Shown here in pieces: positions 37,969 to 63,391 of a DNA stretch of 64,000 bases; position 1 is the stretch's first letter; each line of letters begins with the position of its first letter. The notes beneath the pieces are model-generated. The model saw only the letters and a list, made by a program, of their open reading frames with translations. It was not told where the DNA came from and did no database searches. The translations under genes were made by a program, and so were the position numbers. Origin of the DNA: Zeus faber (lineage: Eukaryota; Chordata; Actinopteri; Zeiformes; Zeidae); NCBI GenBank assembly GCA_960531495.1, contig OY482850.1, positions 6,601,653-6,665,652 of the forward strand, in the 5' to 3' direction.

Positions 37969-38296
37969 TGTTGACACGCTGAATCCAACAAATGCGTTTA
38001 AGGGTGTTTATTAAATGAACATAAGGAAACTTAAATAGACGGTGCCTTTAACTCATAATACAGCGATCAAAACAAATCAACGAAATCAAACTAAAGCGGT
38101 CAACGAAAGTGTGGGTTCCCCAAACACCGCCTCTCAACTCTGTTTCATCAGCAGGAGATCAGCTGGTGCCTTTTAAAGTGAGGCCCACATGCCTGTCAAT
38201 CATTCATCCCACACCCGTGATAGCAAATTCATTCATTGACCAAATATAACCCAAATCATCATCATAAGAATTCATAATAAATGCATATACAATACA
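37969..38296 (-). mobile_element. Probable solo LTR inserted in the satellite
   Basis: A ~330-base non-satellite insert. On the minus strand it begins TGTATTG and ends GTGTCAACA (TG...CA ends), with a TATA-like TTTAAAAGG at about 38174 and a polyadenylation-like TTTAATAAACACC at about 38005, in the order U3-R-U5 expected for an LTR. No clear 5-base target duplication is visible, and no internal region or primer-binding site is present, so this is an inference from layout. Confidence 0.45.
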
Positions 38297-41200
38297 CATA
38301 CTAAAAGATACATTTAACTAACCGATACTAACAAATAAACTAACAGATGAACTAAGAGATACTAACAGTTAAATTAACAGAGTCTAACATATACTAACAC
38401 ATACAAACAGATAGACTAACAGATGCTAACACATTCTAACACATGCCAACACATACTAACAGATAAACTAACAGATAATAACAGATACTAACAGACTTCA
38501 ACAAATAAACTAACAGATACTAACACATACTTACACATATTAAGAGATAACAACAGATAATAACAGATAATAACAGCTATACTAACAGAAACTAACAGAT
38601 ACTAACAAACAAAGTAACAGATACTAACAGATAAACTAACACATACTAACAGATAAACTAACAGATAAACTAACACATACTAACAGATAAACTAACAGAT
38701 AAACTAACAGATACTAACAGATAAACTAACACATACTAACAGATAAACTAACAGATACTAACAGATAAACTAACACATACTAACAGATAAACTAACAGAT
38801 ACTAACAGATAAACTAATACATACTAACAGATAAACTAACAGATACTAACACATACTAACACATACTAACAGATAAACTAACAGATAAACTAACAGATAC
38901 TAACAGATAAACTAACAGATACTAACACATACTAACACATACTAACAGATAAACTAACAGATAAACTAACACATACTAACAGATAAACTAACAGATACTA
39001 ACACATACTAACACATACTAACAGATAAACTAACAGATACTAACAAATAAACTAACAGATACTAACAGATAAACTAACAGATACTAACACATACTAACAG
39101 ATAAACTAACAGATACTAACACATACTAACACATACTAACACATACTAACACATACTAACACATACTAACAGATAAACTAACAGATACTAGCACATAAAG
39201 TAACAGATACAAACAGATAAACTAACAGATAATAAATAAACTAACAGATAAACTAACACATACTAACACATACTAACACATACTAACAGATAAACTAACA
39301 GATACTAGCACATAAAGTAACAGATACAAACAGATAAACTAACAGATAATAAATAAACTAACAGATAAACTAACAGATACTAACAGATAAACGAACAGAT
39401 ACTAAGATATACTAACGCATACAAACAGATTAACTAACAGATACTAACAAATACTAACAGATACAGTAAACTAACCGATTCTAACAAATAAACTAACAGA
39501 TACTAACAGTTAAAATAACAGATACTAACTAATAAACTAGTATAAACTAACAGACACTAACAGATAAACTAACAGATACTAACATATACTAACATATACT
39601 AACACATACAAACAGATTAACTAACAGATACTAACAAATAAACTAACAGATACTAACAGATAAACTAACGGATACTAACACATACTAACACATACTAACA
39701 CATACTAACACATACTAACAGATAAACTAACAGATACTAGCACATAAAGTAACAGATACAAACAGATAAACTAACAGATACTAACATATACTAACAGATA
39801 CAAACAGATTAACTAACAGATACTAACTGATACTAACAAATAAACTAACAAATACTAACAGATACAGTAAACTAACTAATACTAACAAATAAACTAACAG
39901 ATGAACTAAGAGATTCTAACAGTTAAATTAACAGATACTAACATATACTAACACATACAAACAGATAGACTAACAGATGCTAATTCATACTAACACATAC
40001 CAACACATACTAACAGATAAACTAACAGATAAACTAACACATACTAACAGATACTTACACATACTTACACATACTAACAGATAATAACAGATAATAACAG
40101 CTATACTAACAGATAAACTAACAGATACTAACAAATAAACTAACAGATACTAACAGATAAACTAACACATACTAACAGATAAACTAACACATACTAACAT
40201 ATACCAAGACATACTAACAGATAGACTAACAGATACTAACATATACTAACACATACTTACACATACTAACACCTACTAACAGATAAACTAACAGATACTA
40301 ACACATAAACTAACAGATAAACTAACAGATACTAACAGATACTAACAGATAAACAAATAGATAAACAAACAGATACTTACAGATAAACAAATAGATAAAC
40401 AAACAGATACTAACAAATAAACTAACAGATACTAACACATAAACTAACAGATAAACTAACAGATACTAACAGATACTAACAGATAAACAAATAGATAAAC
40501 AAACAGATACTAACAAATAAACGAACAGATACTAACACATACTAACACATAAACGAACAGATAAACTAACAGATAAACTAACAGATACTAACAGATACTT
40601 ATATATACTAACAGATAAACTAATAGATAACAACAGATAAACTAACAGATAAACTAACAGATAAACTAACAGATACTAACGGATACTTATATATACTAAC
40701 AGATAAACTAATAGATAACAACAGATAAACTAACAGATAAACTAACAGATACTAACGGATACTTATATATACTAACAGATAAACTAATAGATAACAACAG
40801 ATTAACTAACAGATAAACTAACAGATACTAACAGATACTAACAGATAAACTAACAGATACTTATATATACTAACAGATAAACTAAAAGATAACAACAGAT
40901 AAACTAACAGATAAACTAACAGATACTAACAGATAAACTAATAGATAACAACAGATTAACTAATAGATAACAACAGATTAACTAACAGACAAACTAACAG
41001 ATACTAACATATACTAACACATACTTACACATACTTACACATACTAACAGATAACAGACAATAACAGATAAACTAACAGATACTAAGAGATACTAACAAA
41101 AAACGAACAGATACTAACAGATAAACTACAGATAAACTAACAGATACTAACAGATACTAACAGATACTAACAGATGAACTAACAGATACTTACATATACT

Positions 41201-42433
41201 AACACATACAAACAGATAAACTAACATATACTAACAATTAAACTAATATATAAACTAACAGATACTTACATATACTAACACATACTTACACATACTTACA
41301 CATACTAACAGATAACAGACAATAACAGATAAACTAACAGATACTAACATATACTAACACATACTTACACATACTTACACATACTAACAGATAACAGACA
41401 ATAACAGATAAACTAACAGATACTAAGAGATACTAACAAAAAACGAACAGATACTAACAGATAAACTAACAGATAAACTAACAGATACTAACAGATACTA
41501 ACATATACTAACATATACTAACAGATACTAACAGATGAACTAACAGATACTTACATATACTAACACATACAAACAGATAAACTAACAGATACTAACAATT
41601 AAACTAATATATAAACTAACAGATACTTACATATACTAACACATACAAACAGATAAACTAACAGATACTTACAATTAAACTAATATATAAACTAACAGAT
41701 ACTAACATATACTAACAGATACTAACAGTTGAACTAACAGATACTTACATATACTAACACATACTAACAGATAAACTAACAGATACTAACAATTAAACTA
41801 ATATATAAACTAACAGATACTTACATATACTAACACATACAAACAGATAAACTAACAGATACTAACAATTAAACTAATATATAAACTAACAGATACTTAC
41901 ATATACTAACACATACAAACAGATAAACTAACAGATACTAACAATTAAACTAATATATAAACTAACAGATACTAACATATACTAACACATACAAACAGAT
42001 AAACTAACAGATACTAACAATTAAACTAATATATAAACTAACAGATACTAACAGATACTAACAGATGAACTAACAGATGAACTAACAGATACTTACATAT
42101 ACTAACACATACTAACACATACAAACAGATAAACTAACAGATACTAACAATTAAACTAATACATAAACTAACACATACTAACAGATAATAACAGATACAC
42201 TAACAGATACTAACATAAACTAACAGATACTGACATATACTAACGCATACTAACAGATAATAACAGATAAACAACGGATACTAACAGATATAAACAAATT
42301 AACTAACAGATGAACGGACAGATACCAACATGTACTACCACATACAAACAGATAAACTAAAGATATAAACTAAAAGATATACTAACAGATACAGATAAAT
42401 AACAAATAAACCAACAAATACTAACAAATAAAG

Positions 42434-43563
42434 CAGGGGTCGTCAACCCGCGGCTCCAGAGCCGCATGTGGCTCTTTCATCCCTCTGCCGTGGCTCCCTG
42501 TGGCTTTGAGAAAATAGTGTGAATAAATAATGACTATTTAATACCAATGCCTTTTATTCTATTTAGTTAATTTTTTTTCCAAAGTAATAGTTATGATTCT
42601 GGAGATGTAGGTGATCTCGTAACATTGGAATAAAACGCGTTTTAATATGTTGTCGATCAAAATATGCGTCGCACCCTGTATGCGTCGCCTGTGGCCGCCG
42701 GGCCGGTGACTTGTTTCGAGCTCACCATGGATACGTCCCAAAAAATGAAAAGTTTCGGAGTGCGGAGCGGAATGGAGACATGGAATTCCCATGTCCATTC
42801 CCGACACCTATTTCAACATGGACAAGTGCGCATTTGGGGTCCTGTCCATCTTTGGATCAACATACTTGGGCGAGCAGGCGTTTTCCACCATCAACTCCAC
42901 AAGAAGCAAAAATCGGTCGCGACTCCCTGATGACAGCAAACAGTCATGTGTGACGCTCAGAGTGACGTCATGCAGCCCGGATATGGAGAAGCTCTGCGGT
43001 GACGTTCAGGGGCAGAAATCGCGTTGAGCAGGTGAGAGAAACGAGATGTTCATTTAGCAAATGTAGATATTTATATGGGACCCTGAACTGATGTCGTTGT
43101 GTTTCATATTCAGGTCGCGGATGACGGCACAATGAAATAGACTTAAGTCGTGATAAAACATAAACGAACATTTTTTTTGCCCCTTATAATTAAAGTGAAT
43201 ATTTATTTTTTTCCAAATCCACAGATAAGTGAGGGACCTTCATTTTGTAATTTTTTCAAAGAAAAATGATACGTGCCGGTATTCTTTTTTTTTTTTTTTC
43301 AGAGTTCAAAAGAATTTAGTGTTTTGCTGTGTCAAGCAGAAAAAAAAGACAGTCTTTATCAGTTTGTAGTTCTTTTATTTCATAAATGCAACAAACTACA
43401 GTTATTATATACAGTACATAGCATAAGTGTAATAAAACTATACTGTATATCCGCTGTTATCTTCATTATAGCTGTCAAATAGGTTTTGCGGCTCCAGGTG
43501 GGTTTCATTTGGTGGGAATCACGCCCAAATGGCTCTTTTAATGCTGAAGGCTGCCGACCCCTG
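42434..43563 (+). mobile_element. hAT element with residual transposase C-terminus
   Basis: Terminal inverted repeats: CAGGGGTCGTCAACC at 42434 and, reversed, CAGGGGTCGGCAGCC ending at 43563. Inside, at about 42793-43027, one frame gives the hAT C-terminal dimerisation block VLSIFGSTYLGEQAFSTINS and RSRLPDDSKQSCVTLRV, which parallels the block in the pseudogene at 5193-6720. The rest of the transposase is gone. The eight bases on either side (AAATAAAG and ACCTAGAC) do not match, so no target duplication survives. Confidence 0.8.
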
Positions 43564-44062
43564 ACCTAGACCAAAGAGGCTTTGTCGAGGGCAGACACTC
43601 ATCCAGCAATTTGCGCCAATTTATTCAGTCTGATCAGCATATCCCAAAGGAACAACTTAAATACTGTTATTGCTTCTTTAGATGCCGAAAAAAAGCATTT
43701 GACATAGTTAATTGGACATATCTCTTTCCAACCCTCAAGAAATTTGGCTTTGGAGAGTCACTCATTCAATGGATCAGAATCCTCTACAACTCCCCATCTG
43801 CTTCTGTCATCACCAATGGTTACACTTCACAGCGTTTCACTCTACAACGTGGCACAAGACAACGATGTCCGCCCTCCCCTTTACTGTTCACCATCTTTAC
43901 TGAACCCCTTGCGGCGGCCATCCTTCAAAACAGTAATATCATTGGCATACAAACAGGAAACTCTGTTCACAAAATCAGTTTATATGCAAGATTATATTTT
44001 GTTGTATTTGCGGAACGCAATATTATCCCTACCGGAAGTGTTCAATCCTATATGAAAATTTT
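43564..44062 (+). pseudogene. L1/Tx1-type LINE reverse transcriptase fragment
   Basis: Begins in frame DQRGF(V)EGRH, then KAFDIVNWTYLFPTLKKFGF, GESLIQWIRILYNSPSASV, TSQRFTLQRGTRQ(R)CPPSPLL and EPLAAAI, the order of fingers and palm in L1/Tx1-clade reverse transcriptases. The first catalytic aspartate block is garbled (FRCRKKAFD where LDAEKAFD is expected). The catalytic YADD is destroyed by an indel at about 43983-43990, where the frame shifts to DYILLYLRN. It is nonfunctional. Confidence 0.8.
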
Positions 44063-45460
44063 CAGCTATCTCAGACTTTTCAATAAACAGGACTATCACC
44101 AATCAGTGGGGAAGACTGGAATGCAGTCACCCAGAAACTTCCCTTCCCCGGAGCTACCCGGCATGGCGGAGTCGGATGGTGGGCCATTCTGCGCCATGGC
44201 TGGTTGCTGTGGGCTGGGTGCCTCCGGGTACGGGAGGTGGGCGTGCTGGTGCATGGTCTGATCTGGGGGGGCGAGGGTCCGTGTGGCCGCTGCCCGGCCT
44301 GCTGCACCCCTCCGTTGATCGGGTTGCGCTTCGCCTATCTCTCCCGGTACCAAAACTCATACTCAGCACATACACCACACAAGGGGCTAGTGTTTGCAGG
44401 ACGGGTCGGGTGCAAGCTATGTAGGTGGGGATGTGGCGGGTGGCTGCGATGTTGCCCATCACGCTCCTGCCTCGACGTGCTTCTCGTCCGTCCTGAAATT
44501 GTAATACCACTCATATTAGCTTAGAACACATACACTCGCACACAAATCTTACTCCAAACAACACTCCAACAGACCAGAACTGGGTCTGCGGGGCAGGAGG
44601 GCTGCAAGGGGTTGGACTTGCTTGGAGGACTCGCACCCCCACACCCCGCAATTTTAACTGCAATTGCCAACAGCCCACATCGAGCACTGTTTTTTTTCCG
44701 GGGTGGCGGGCGCTGGTGGGTTAGTGTGGGGTCGTGGTTGATCGTGGGGCGGCTGGGTTCCCCCTGCCTGTTCGAGTCCTGGCAGCTTGCGCCTGGTGGT
44801 TTCTGGCATGCTGCGACCTGGCGGGGCTGTTTGCTGCTTGATGTTGTGGGTGTGGGTTGGGGTGTGGGGGGCAGCTGTCAGCCTTTGCTCCCACTGTGTG
44901 GCTTCTCTGTGGCAGTTGCCGCCGGAGGCGGTGGAGGGCCCATATATCTGGCGGCCCAGTAGCATCGGCAGGGGCTAACATCCAGGTGCCCTGCGCTGCA
45001 CACACTCTGCTACGTGGATGGGCACTCGGGGCTCTCGCCTGGATGGGATGTCTGGTTGGCTGTGGTGGGCAGGGTCTCGCCCTAGCGTGGGGTGCGGGGG
45101 CCCTGCCCGCTCACTTGCGGGGCGGGTGGGGTGTGCGGGCCTGCGGTCAGTGCCGAGCGCCCGTGGCCCGGGTTCTGCGCCTGTGTCTGGTGCCTGCACA
45201 TGGGGGTGGGTCATATGTATGCGCCTCGGGGGTGCGGGGTCTCCTCGCGCTCTCTGGGACTGGGTTATGCCATTTGGGGCTGGGCCGGGGGGCTCCGCAG
45301 GCTTCTGGGTTCTCTGGGGGCTGGGGGGTCTTCTGTGGCTGTAGGGTGGGGTGCTCGGGGCTTTCTCGAGGCCGTGGGGTGTCTGTACAGCTGCAGAACT
45401 CAGGGGTGGCTTTTCTGTTGCTTGGAGGTGCTACGATATAATACCAGCCTTGTACACCAG
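44063..45460 (+). other. G/T-rich tract of unknown origin
   Basis: Plus strand is strongly G- and T-rich with many GGGG runs and CTGGGG/GTGGGG words. Overlapping open frames of 100-194 codons exist on both strands, but they follow from the scarcity of A and contain no recognised domain; I do not call them genes. Its position between a LINE reverse transcriptase fragment and a LINE-like 3' tail suggests an element-derived 3' region. Confidence 0.5.
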
Positions 45461-45501
45461 AACCAATTGGGACAAGTCCTGTACACTCATTGGTGGACAC
45501 T

Positions 45502-45533
<32 letters not shown>

Positions 45534-45724
45534 CCCAATACCCTCCTGGTTACATCCCTCTCCTCCTCATTTACTGCCATAACTATGACTATAACTGTTC
45601 CGGTTTTCCTGGACTTAATTAACTTTGTTTTTTCAATACATGTTGTCGTCTGATGTTTATGTTTTTCCATGTACATGTTGTTGTTTGTTTCTATGTGTGT
45701 TTTTTCCATGTTAAAAAAAAAACA
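45461..45724 (+). mobile_element. Possible LINE 3' tail with (CA)n and poly(A)
   Basis: After a CA run (about 45504-45528) comes a T-rich 3'UTR-like stretch (ATGTTGTCGTCTGATG, TTTTTCCATGTACATG) ending in an A run at 45713-45722, consistent with the 3' end of the retrotransposon whose reverse transcriptase lies at 43564-44062. Confidence 0.4.
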
Positions 45725-46150
45725 AACCCAAAAATAATTTACCATCGAAACAATAAGGGGACAAAGAACGTTTGAGATTCTTATTGTCTGTGTGGTGAGC
45801 ATATACATGTGGGTGTAAGAGAGAGACAGAGACAGGCTCAGTATGACCGGTCGAAGTGTGACCAGAGGAGTTAGTGTTATCACAGCTGTTGTCGGTCTTG
45901 ACCCAATTCTTCTCCTCTAAAGAGTCAAATTCTGTAATATCAGATAAAACACTTAACTACAAAGAATTTATTTTGTTTACTGTAATAAAGCTTTTAAACA
46001 TTCTTTTATGTCATATTTTCATTGTTAAGCTGACATATAACTGCATAGACTCAAAATACTGTATATGGTGACTAAAAATAGCAACCATATTATTTTCAGT
46101 TTTGGCCACCAAAAGCTGGTGCTTGGTTGCCAACCTGGCAACCACTTTTA
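45725..46150. other. Spacer, nothing recognised
   Basis: AT-rich intergenic DNA without exon or clear repeat. Confidence 0.4.
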
Positions 46151-46179
46151 AAAGTTAGTGTTGAGCCCTGTCCCCGGAG

Positions 46180-46456
46180 GCCGCCATGTTGCACCGCCAT
46201 GTTGCACCGCCATGGGGAGGGGTGTTCAGGTGGTTGCGATCTGCAACCTCGCCAATTGATGCCAATACATTCTACACACTGCACACACTTTAAATGAGTA
46301 CATAATCACCTATTAAGTTGCGGTGTGTAGAATTGTTAGGTGAAGCCAACACAATGGTTCTTAATTGTATGGGATTATAACATACTTGTGAATATTAAAT
46401 TCTATTTCTGCCAAGTCTGTTCCGTAGATTCTACACACTGCACCTTTAATTAACCC
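46180..46456 (-). repeat. Dispersed fish repeat (TTCTACACACTGCACC family)
   Basis: ATTCTACACACTGCAC at about 46268 and TTCTACACACTGCACCTTTA at about 46429 in direct orientation, with an opposing TGTGTAGAATTG at about 46323 and GGTTGCGATCTGCAACCTCG at 46232. This is an arrangement of a common short nonautonomous element, possibly two nested copies. Confidence 0.55.
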
Positions 46457-46696
46457 ACCTATTAATAAACACAGTGACATACTCACAAAAAAAGTGCAAA
46501 TTGGCAGAAACATACTCGGAACCATTAACACTTTATAGACTAAAAATATACTTTCAATATGGTGAAAAAACATGTTTTTTTTTACATGTTTAATGTAACG
46601 CCGTTCTAAAGCGGAACTCTCTAACACCGCTCAGTGTTTCAGTAGGACATCCATTATGGTTACAACAGATTGTTTACACAGGAAGGAAGATAATTA

Positions 46697-46792
46697 TGCT
46701 ACGTTCCAACGAAACTCGGAAATCAGCCCTTTCCGAGTCGGTAGCCCCCGCTTCCGAGCTTGCGTTCCGTTGACTCCGTTCGGGGAAACACG
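46697..46792 (+). repeat. ~95-bp dispersed repeat, right border of repeat island
   Basis: GCTACGTTCCAACGAAACTC, TTTCCGAGTCGG, CTTCCGAG, TTGCGTTCC and CGGGGAAACA occur in the same order as in the minus-strand copy at 31862-31960. The two therefore lie in inverted orientation around the satellite, with the right copy close to the usb1 promoter. Confidence 0.7.
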
Positions 46793-47104
46793 GAATTTGT
46801 AGGTTTGATGGTACACGTGTGCGTTTCCAAACTCCTGAACATACGTCAAGGTATCCTTAAAAATGACATTATAGTTTAGATCGACTTTACACGTGTTTTC
46901 AAATAAAAAAAAAAACGCCTTTTTCCCTCCGAGTTCTAATTCAGAGGAACGCAGCTTTTTTTTCCGCGGAGAAGCGCCGTCCTCAGCCTGCACCCGATTG
47001 GTCAATGACCCGGAAGGTTTTGTTTTTGTGGTGGTGTTTTTTTTTTTGCGCGGCAGACCGGCTGCGATTGTTCGGACGTGTGTTTTTACTTTCGATACTG
47101 TACA
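46793..47104 (+). promoter_or_regulatory. usb1: usb1 5'UTR/promoter region
   Basis: The ~300 bases before the usb1 ATG contain a CCAAT-box-like inverted motif (GATTGGTC at about 46995) and GC-richer sequence near 47050. No TATA box is evident. The start site was not located. Confidence 0.45.
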
Positions 47105-54380
<7,276 letters not shown>

Positions 54381-54596
54381 GAAGCCTTTTCACTACCCCA
54401 AACTTCAGCTCCATGAAGGCCTAACCCTGATAGTGAAACATGAAAACACTGCAAAGCATGGAACTAGGAACTCTGTATCGATTATTTTGAACACTTATGG
54501 ACTTCGGACAGGAGCCTTGGTTATAATTATTCAATTATTAAAAAAAAAAAAAATTGAAATTTTATAAATATATTTTGTGAAATGTTTTATATTGTA

Positions 54597-54602
54597 AATA
54601 AA
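54597..54602 (+). terminator. usb1: usb1 polyadenylation signal
   Basis: Canonical AATAAA about 220 bases after the usb1 stop codon, in AT-rich sequence. Confidence 0.7.
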
Positions 54603-56091
54603 ACTTGGATTTTTGATACAATATCAGTCTGGATAAGATTATGAAAACACTATACACAAAGTATCGCTACTACATTTAGACTACAGGAAGCGTAGACGGG
54701 AAAGTCCATGGACCTTAAAACAAGAAAATAATGCCTGAAACATTGAGGTGAGGGGGTTAACACCTTCTTTCAGTTGAACGGTGAGTCAAAAAAGTTCACT
54801 ACCCTATTTTGTAGACTCTGCTAAATTCTACAGATCAGGAAAAGGGAAACAATCACAAGATTTTAACACACACACACACACAAATCCCAGAGGCAGAGTG
54901 CATTTCTTCACATTTTACTACAATACAAGCAGCACGTGCACAACACACTGCTCACGATAGCTCCCAGCAAATGACGTGTAATACATCATATCTGTCCAGC
55001 CCAGCATTGGCGACACAGTACAAGTACACAGAAGTCCAGGGCTCTTCAGTCAACGTTTGAACAAATATTCCATTTTACATGACTCTGATCTGAGCATGGG
55101 TGTTATAAAGAACAAGGCTTCCACAACAAAGATGTCTATCACGAGGCGTCGACGGTGAAAATCTGGGGGGGGGGGGCAAAGGTGCCCGTCATGTACCAAA
55201 TACACATCCGGGTCGGAATGTGGGCGAAATTCGTTACAGCGGGAAGAGAGGGCTTGAAATAAGGTCAGCTTTGGGAAAGGGCAGTGGAATTGGCAGCGAA
55301 GACAGTCTTCCCAAACGTCCGCAAGGAACTCGATAAATAAAGCTTTCTATTTCATACAAAGTTAAAAGTGTTTTTTTATAGGAAAAATAAGACAGCCAGT
55401 CGTTTGGTGAAACGGCAACTTGAGAAATAAAAGTATGGGACGTTAAAAACGGGTTCTTGGAGTGGTTTAAATAATATGGTAAAATATGAAATAAAAAAAT
55501 TGGTTCAGATCTGCTTTACAAGACATAAGTTAAAGTATGAGTTAAAGTCTTCTTGTAACGGCATTAGAGTAGTAGGTAAAAGACCCATCGCCCATGTGAC
55601 CCATCGCATTGAAGAAGGTAGAAATGTGTGCTCAATGACTTCAGGCTTAATCTAAACAACAACCAAAAAACAAAACTCCGTACATAACTCAACCTGGCTG
55701 TCTGGAAATAAATTGGCACATGCCTGGTATTTCTAGTAACATACACACACATAGTAATATATAAAATGACTACACTGTATGTATGTATCAGTACACTTGC
55801 GTTAACAAGGTAAAATCAATCTTTTGTCGACCTTTGCATCCAATTTTTAAAAGATCTTCTGTTTTTGGTTCTATTCGGCGGTAAACAATCTGACATCAAA
55901 ACGCACTCTAGCCTCGCGGTGTGAAACGGAAATCAAACAAGGTAGGATTTGAGTGTGAAAGGACAGGCTTGGAAGTGGCCTGCTCCGTGTGGCTGTGTTT
56001 ACACAGAGACGGAAAAACAAAAAGTCCAGATCCTTCCACCGCTACGGCCGGCGGTGATGATGATGTGCGCGTCTTTTTTTTGTGGCGGGCG
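54603..56091 (-). other. pla2g15: Convergent usb1/pla2g15 intergenic stretch, including pla2g15 3'UTR
   Basis: The two genes point toward each other here. Part of the stretch must be pla2g15 3'UTR, but no clear AATAAA on the minus strand was found, so the end is unresolved. There is a short (CA)n at 54870-54883 and a G run at about 55165. No exon is seen. Confidence 0.5.
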
Positions 56092-62697
<6,606 letters not shown>

Positions 62698-63351
62698 CTA
62701 CAGATGAAAACAAAAGTTGACCAAAACACTTTCCCTTGGAAAGTTGTGAAAACACATTTTATGCTAAAAAATTCTTATACAATTAAGACTAGGCGTCAAA
62801 TAGTCACACAATGGGTTCACCCAGGGAAAACTGGATCTGTATTATGCGGTTTGCCTACACACCTTGCCTCCAAAATTGTCTTTTCAAGGTACAATTATTA
62901 TGGGCATTGTTTTACTTCTCAAGGTACTTATGTATTACTTTACATTTTTTTCCACCCCATCAGAAATCCAGCATTAGTTATCCAGTGGCTTAATACAGAA
63001 AGGTAACAAAACAGAGGGACAATCGTGTTTTATCTGAGAGATACAGGGGATTATGAAGGTAGATACTCCCCTCGAGTGTATTGATTTAAATGCATACCGG
63101 CCGTGTTTACCTCTGTTCTAGCACAGTGCCCCATTTTACAGATTTGTGTTGCTCAACTCAATCAATGGAGACTATTTTCCCCCTCTTGTTTACCTGTTTT
63201 TCACAAATCTTGGCAGCCATTCTGCTCAGCTAAAACATACTCCAATCTGTAAGATTAGAGTTCCTGAGTTTTCCTTCCCATGCCTTGCGTGGAATAGTCA
63301 CTTAAACAAGAGTGCTTTGATAAAGTAGCGCGCGCGTGCGTGCGTGCACGC

Positions 63352-63391
<40 letters not shown>

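Larger units (their letters stand above)
31990..42430 (+). repeat. 10.4-kb satellite array with ACTAAC core
   Basis: A continuous tandem array built from three blocks: 7-mer AGATAAC, 12-mer (A[C/G]ATAAACTAAC) and 10-mer (A[C/G]ATACTAAC). From 31990 to about 35150 the 19-base composite AGATAACACATAAACTAAC and 12-mers dominate. From about 35155 to 35450 a ~50-base higher-order unit containing AAATCGATAACAG repeats. From about 35700 to the end the 10-mer and 12-mer alternate, with many single-base variants. The plus strand is A-rich, with C exceeding G. Stops (TAA) fall in every frame, so it has no coding capacity. It is interrupted by two copies of a retroelement tail and one probable solo LTR. 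Confidence 0.97.

Noticed and set aside
31990..42430. Centromeric or telomeric satellite
   Set aside because: The unit is not telomeric, the array is only 10 kb and lies between ordinary active-looking genes; nothing in the sequence supports a centromere.
44857..45622. Overlapping 194- and 176-codon frames in the G-rich tract
   Set aside because: Low A content removes stop codons on both strands; the products are Gly/Trp/Cys-rich with no recognised domain, no clear start and no splice pattern.
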